Source: Datura wrightii (lineage: Eukaryota; Streptophyta; Magnoliopsida; Solanales; Solanaceae). From it: 64,000 bases of DNA. The stretch spans positions 127,737,001-127,801,000 of the forward strand of contig JASDFA010000003.1 in the NCBI GenBank assembly GCA_035772735.1, read 5' to 3'. Position 1 is the stretch's first letter, and each line of letters opens with the position of its first letter. A program made the translations under genes and the position numbers. Below are positions 61,808 to 64,000 of this stretch, one piece after another. Below the pieces are notes generated by a model that saw only the letters and a list, made by a program, of their open reading frames with translations, did no database searches and had not been told where the DNA came from.

Positions 61808-64000
61808 TTTTCATGACCCGTGCGTGGACCCTGGACCGTGACATAGGACCCAGAAATACTAATAGCTCCAAGATAACCCATGGCACATGCATAACATATT
61901 CGAGAGCATAAACTAAGTGGTAAAGAAGCATAAACATAATATGATCGAAAGTCTAAATATCATAGAAGATAAGTGTAGACATCAAGGTTGAATCATCTAA
62001 TAACTAGCTGTTTGAAAAGCCTTTAACTATACGATGAGCTGATGGAACAATACCCCCAATTAGTTCGCCAAGTCTAAAACTGAATAAACATAGACAAAGA
62101 GCATAAAACTAGTGAATGTCCTCGGATGATGAGGACTCACCCAAAAAGGGGACTGAGTTGGACTACTGGGGGAGCGGGACTAACGATGAGGCTGAGACTG
62201 GTCGCCCAAATCTATATCATGAAATGATATGACATAGAGTATGAGTTCGGTACTTTGAATAGACTGAGTATGTAAGGCGAGTAAACATGCTAGTGAAATA
62301 GTATAAATGAGATCATGAGAGTAAAATAGTATAAAATGTGAGTTTCTGATTATAAATTAAACATGAGGGCTCAAGGCATTTCAAAACTATTAAATAAGGT
62401 GAACATGACCAAATTTATAATAAAACCTAGTAAGAGTATAACTTGAGCCAAGATATCATAAGTCAAAAAATCATGAAACATGAACATAAATATATATATA
62501 TATATATAGGAACTAAGGAATAGTGGGAAACTCATCATAACTGACACCATCATGATAGAGCTTAAATGATGCCCCATCCATCTCACTCAACTGAGCAGAG
62601 CCGTCCCAAGCATGCCAATGCAAGGAACTATTAAGGCGTAATATCACTAGTGACTCAGCGTGACAATATCCAATAACGACAACCCTTGCACTCGCCTATT
62701 GAGGTAAGGGATACACTCTCCAATAGCGAGGATCCCATATTTCTCAGGCTAAGAGCAATATTCTCTAATATCGAGGATCTCTTATCCTACGGTGGCACGT
62801 AGTTTTGAGACCCGGGGTCTGCCTGAACCTTTGGCCTACTTGCTGCTAGATACTACTCCCAAAAACATGCACGTGGCTCATAATCATCATCATGAAAATA
62901 TACTTGAACTTGCATGGGCTAGTAAAAATATGAAATCATAATCATATTTGACATACGTGAAATAACCATGAAAAGGATACCATAGAGTTGCCCATGATAA
63001 TTGAACTTGAATTTCATGAAAATTATACATGCTTGAATAAAATTTCATAACTTGAAATCATAAAATTCATAAGCTTAAGATTCATAAACTTTCATATATA
63101 TTTTGATAATACATCATGACTTGAAATCATAGGCTCATAAACTTGAAAATCATAGAATCATGCATAATTGGGTAAAATCACCATAAACTTGAAAACATGA
63201 AATCATAAGAAATTTGAGGATTAAATCTGCTATAATAACCATAATTCATCAATTGAAACATGAGGGAATTGAACCCATGGAAAGATCGTAGAAGATTCCA
63301 TTGAATTGGATCTAACCCTAGAATTTTTATAAAATTTGATTGAAGACTTGAATTCATGAGTTAGAGATGGAATTGGGCATGAGGGTTGAAGGATTCCCCC
63401 CCCCCTCCATTCATGACCCTACATACCTGGATTTGATGATCCCTTGACTTTCCTTGAAGATCCAAGAAAGATTTAAAGGAATTTGATGAAGAACCCTAGC
63501 CTTGATCTTGAGAGAAATAAATCTTACGGTCTTTGAAGAGAGTGAGGAATTAGGCTAAGTTAGATCCTTTAATCGACCCTTAGGAAGTCTAAAACAACGT
63601 CATTTAGGAGTTAAAAGCATAGAAGTTTACTAAAATACCCTCCAACTATCGAAATAAAGCCTGAAACTGGTAGAATCAACGCCCAAAGGGACAGATCGTG
63701 GTTGATAGGACGACCCATATTGAGGTTCGTCCAATGCCTAGTGCCATTTCACTAAACCTCTCATAACTTTTTACTCCGTACTCCGATTGATACAAGGTTA
63801 GATGTGTTGGAAAGAAGACTCCAAGGGATTCAATTTGATGTATTGAATCGCCTAAAAACACTTTGTAAAATGGGAGCTATGGTCATTTGAAGTTGACCCT
63901 TATAAGAACTTATACGAAAACTCAATCGATAAGAAGGCTCTCAACTCAACTTTGTACTAGAGGTTCCTTTATGACCTTAATTTGTATCTAAAGCACTTAT
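61808..64000 (-). repeat. LTR of a second H-family copy, opposite orientation, runs off the window
   Basis: The reverse complement matches the H LTR in order: its end (61811 'tcatgacccg' against TGTCACAACCCG), the 'gtgagtcct' region (near 62140), a 'gtagtatctagca' region (near 62850), 'catacctgg'/'ccaggtatgtagg' (63420) and the first third (63250-63600). No primer site follows its inner end, so it is a solo or 3' LTR. It includes a C9 run near 63398-63406. Confidence 0.65.

Noticed and set aside
1..64000. CRISPR arrays, bacterial operons, rRNA or tRNA genes
   Set aside because: No regularly spaced repeats with spacers, no Shine-Dalgarno-led gene clusters and no tRNA cloverleaf were seen. tRNA-like matches are only the primer binding sites of LTR elements.

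Overview
This window is plant nuclear DNA, most likely from a nightshade (Solanaceae). The evidence is a spliced plant gene with a very long leader intron, AT-rich intergenic sequence, and large nested Ty3/gypsy LTR retrotransposons whose primer binding sites match plant initiator tRNA-Met or tRNA-Asp. The family assignment is inference; no marker in the window fixes the species.

Only one host gene is well supported. It is a class II trehalose-6-phosphate synthase-like gene on the + strand, closest by recall to the TPS8/9/10 group. It has a TATA-like box near 10116, a leader exon with a 43-codon upstream ORF, a leader intron of about 4 kb, and three coding exons (14969-16950, 17125-17392, 17494-17817) encoding 857 residues. 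The glycosyltransferase-like domain carries class II substitutions at substrate-binding positions, and the C-terminal phosphatase-like domain keeps its main motifs, so a regulatory rather than catalytic role is likely.

Almost everything else is transposon debris. 649-3823 is a non-coding Athila/Tat-like remnant on the minus strand. Its LTR is cut at 3824 by a truncated + strand gypsy element that reaches to about 8390. 9026-9540 is an LTR-like repeat with hairpin motifs. 18818-21483 is AT-rich and may be a non-autonomous Helitron. 23609-42552 is a complete but decayed + strand chromovirus-type element (A; target duplication CCTCT). Its 5' LTR is split by a second complete element on the minus strand (C, 24553-35050; target duplication ATTGG). 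44322-48352 is another Athila-like non-coding remnant. 48358-58113 is a third complete minus-strand element (D; target duplication ATATC), the best preserved, with one gag-pol frame interrupted by six TAG codons. 59165-61807 is a 5' LTR plus truncated gag on the + strand, followed by a related LTR in the opposite orientation that runs off the window end.

The history that can be read is: A inserted into a degraded sequence that may derive from a plant-mobile-domain gene, and C later inserted into A's 5' LTR. LTR divergence by eye is largest in A, smaller in C and smallest in D. I see no CRISPR, operon, defence system or convincing novel gene system. The most interesting signals are regulatory: palindromic ABRE-containing hairpins next to the LTR TATA box of C, a dense W-box cluster in the LTR of A, and the leader ORF of the TPS gene.
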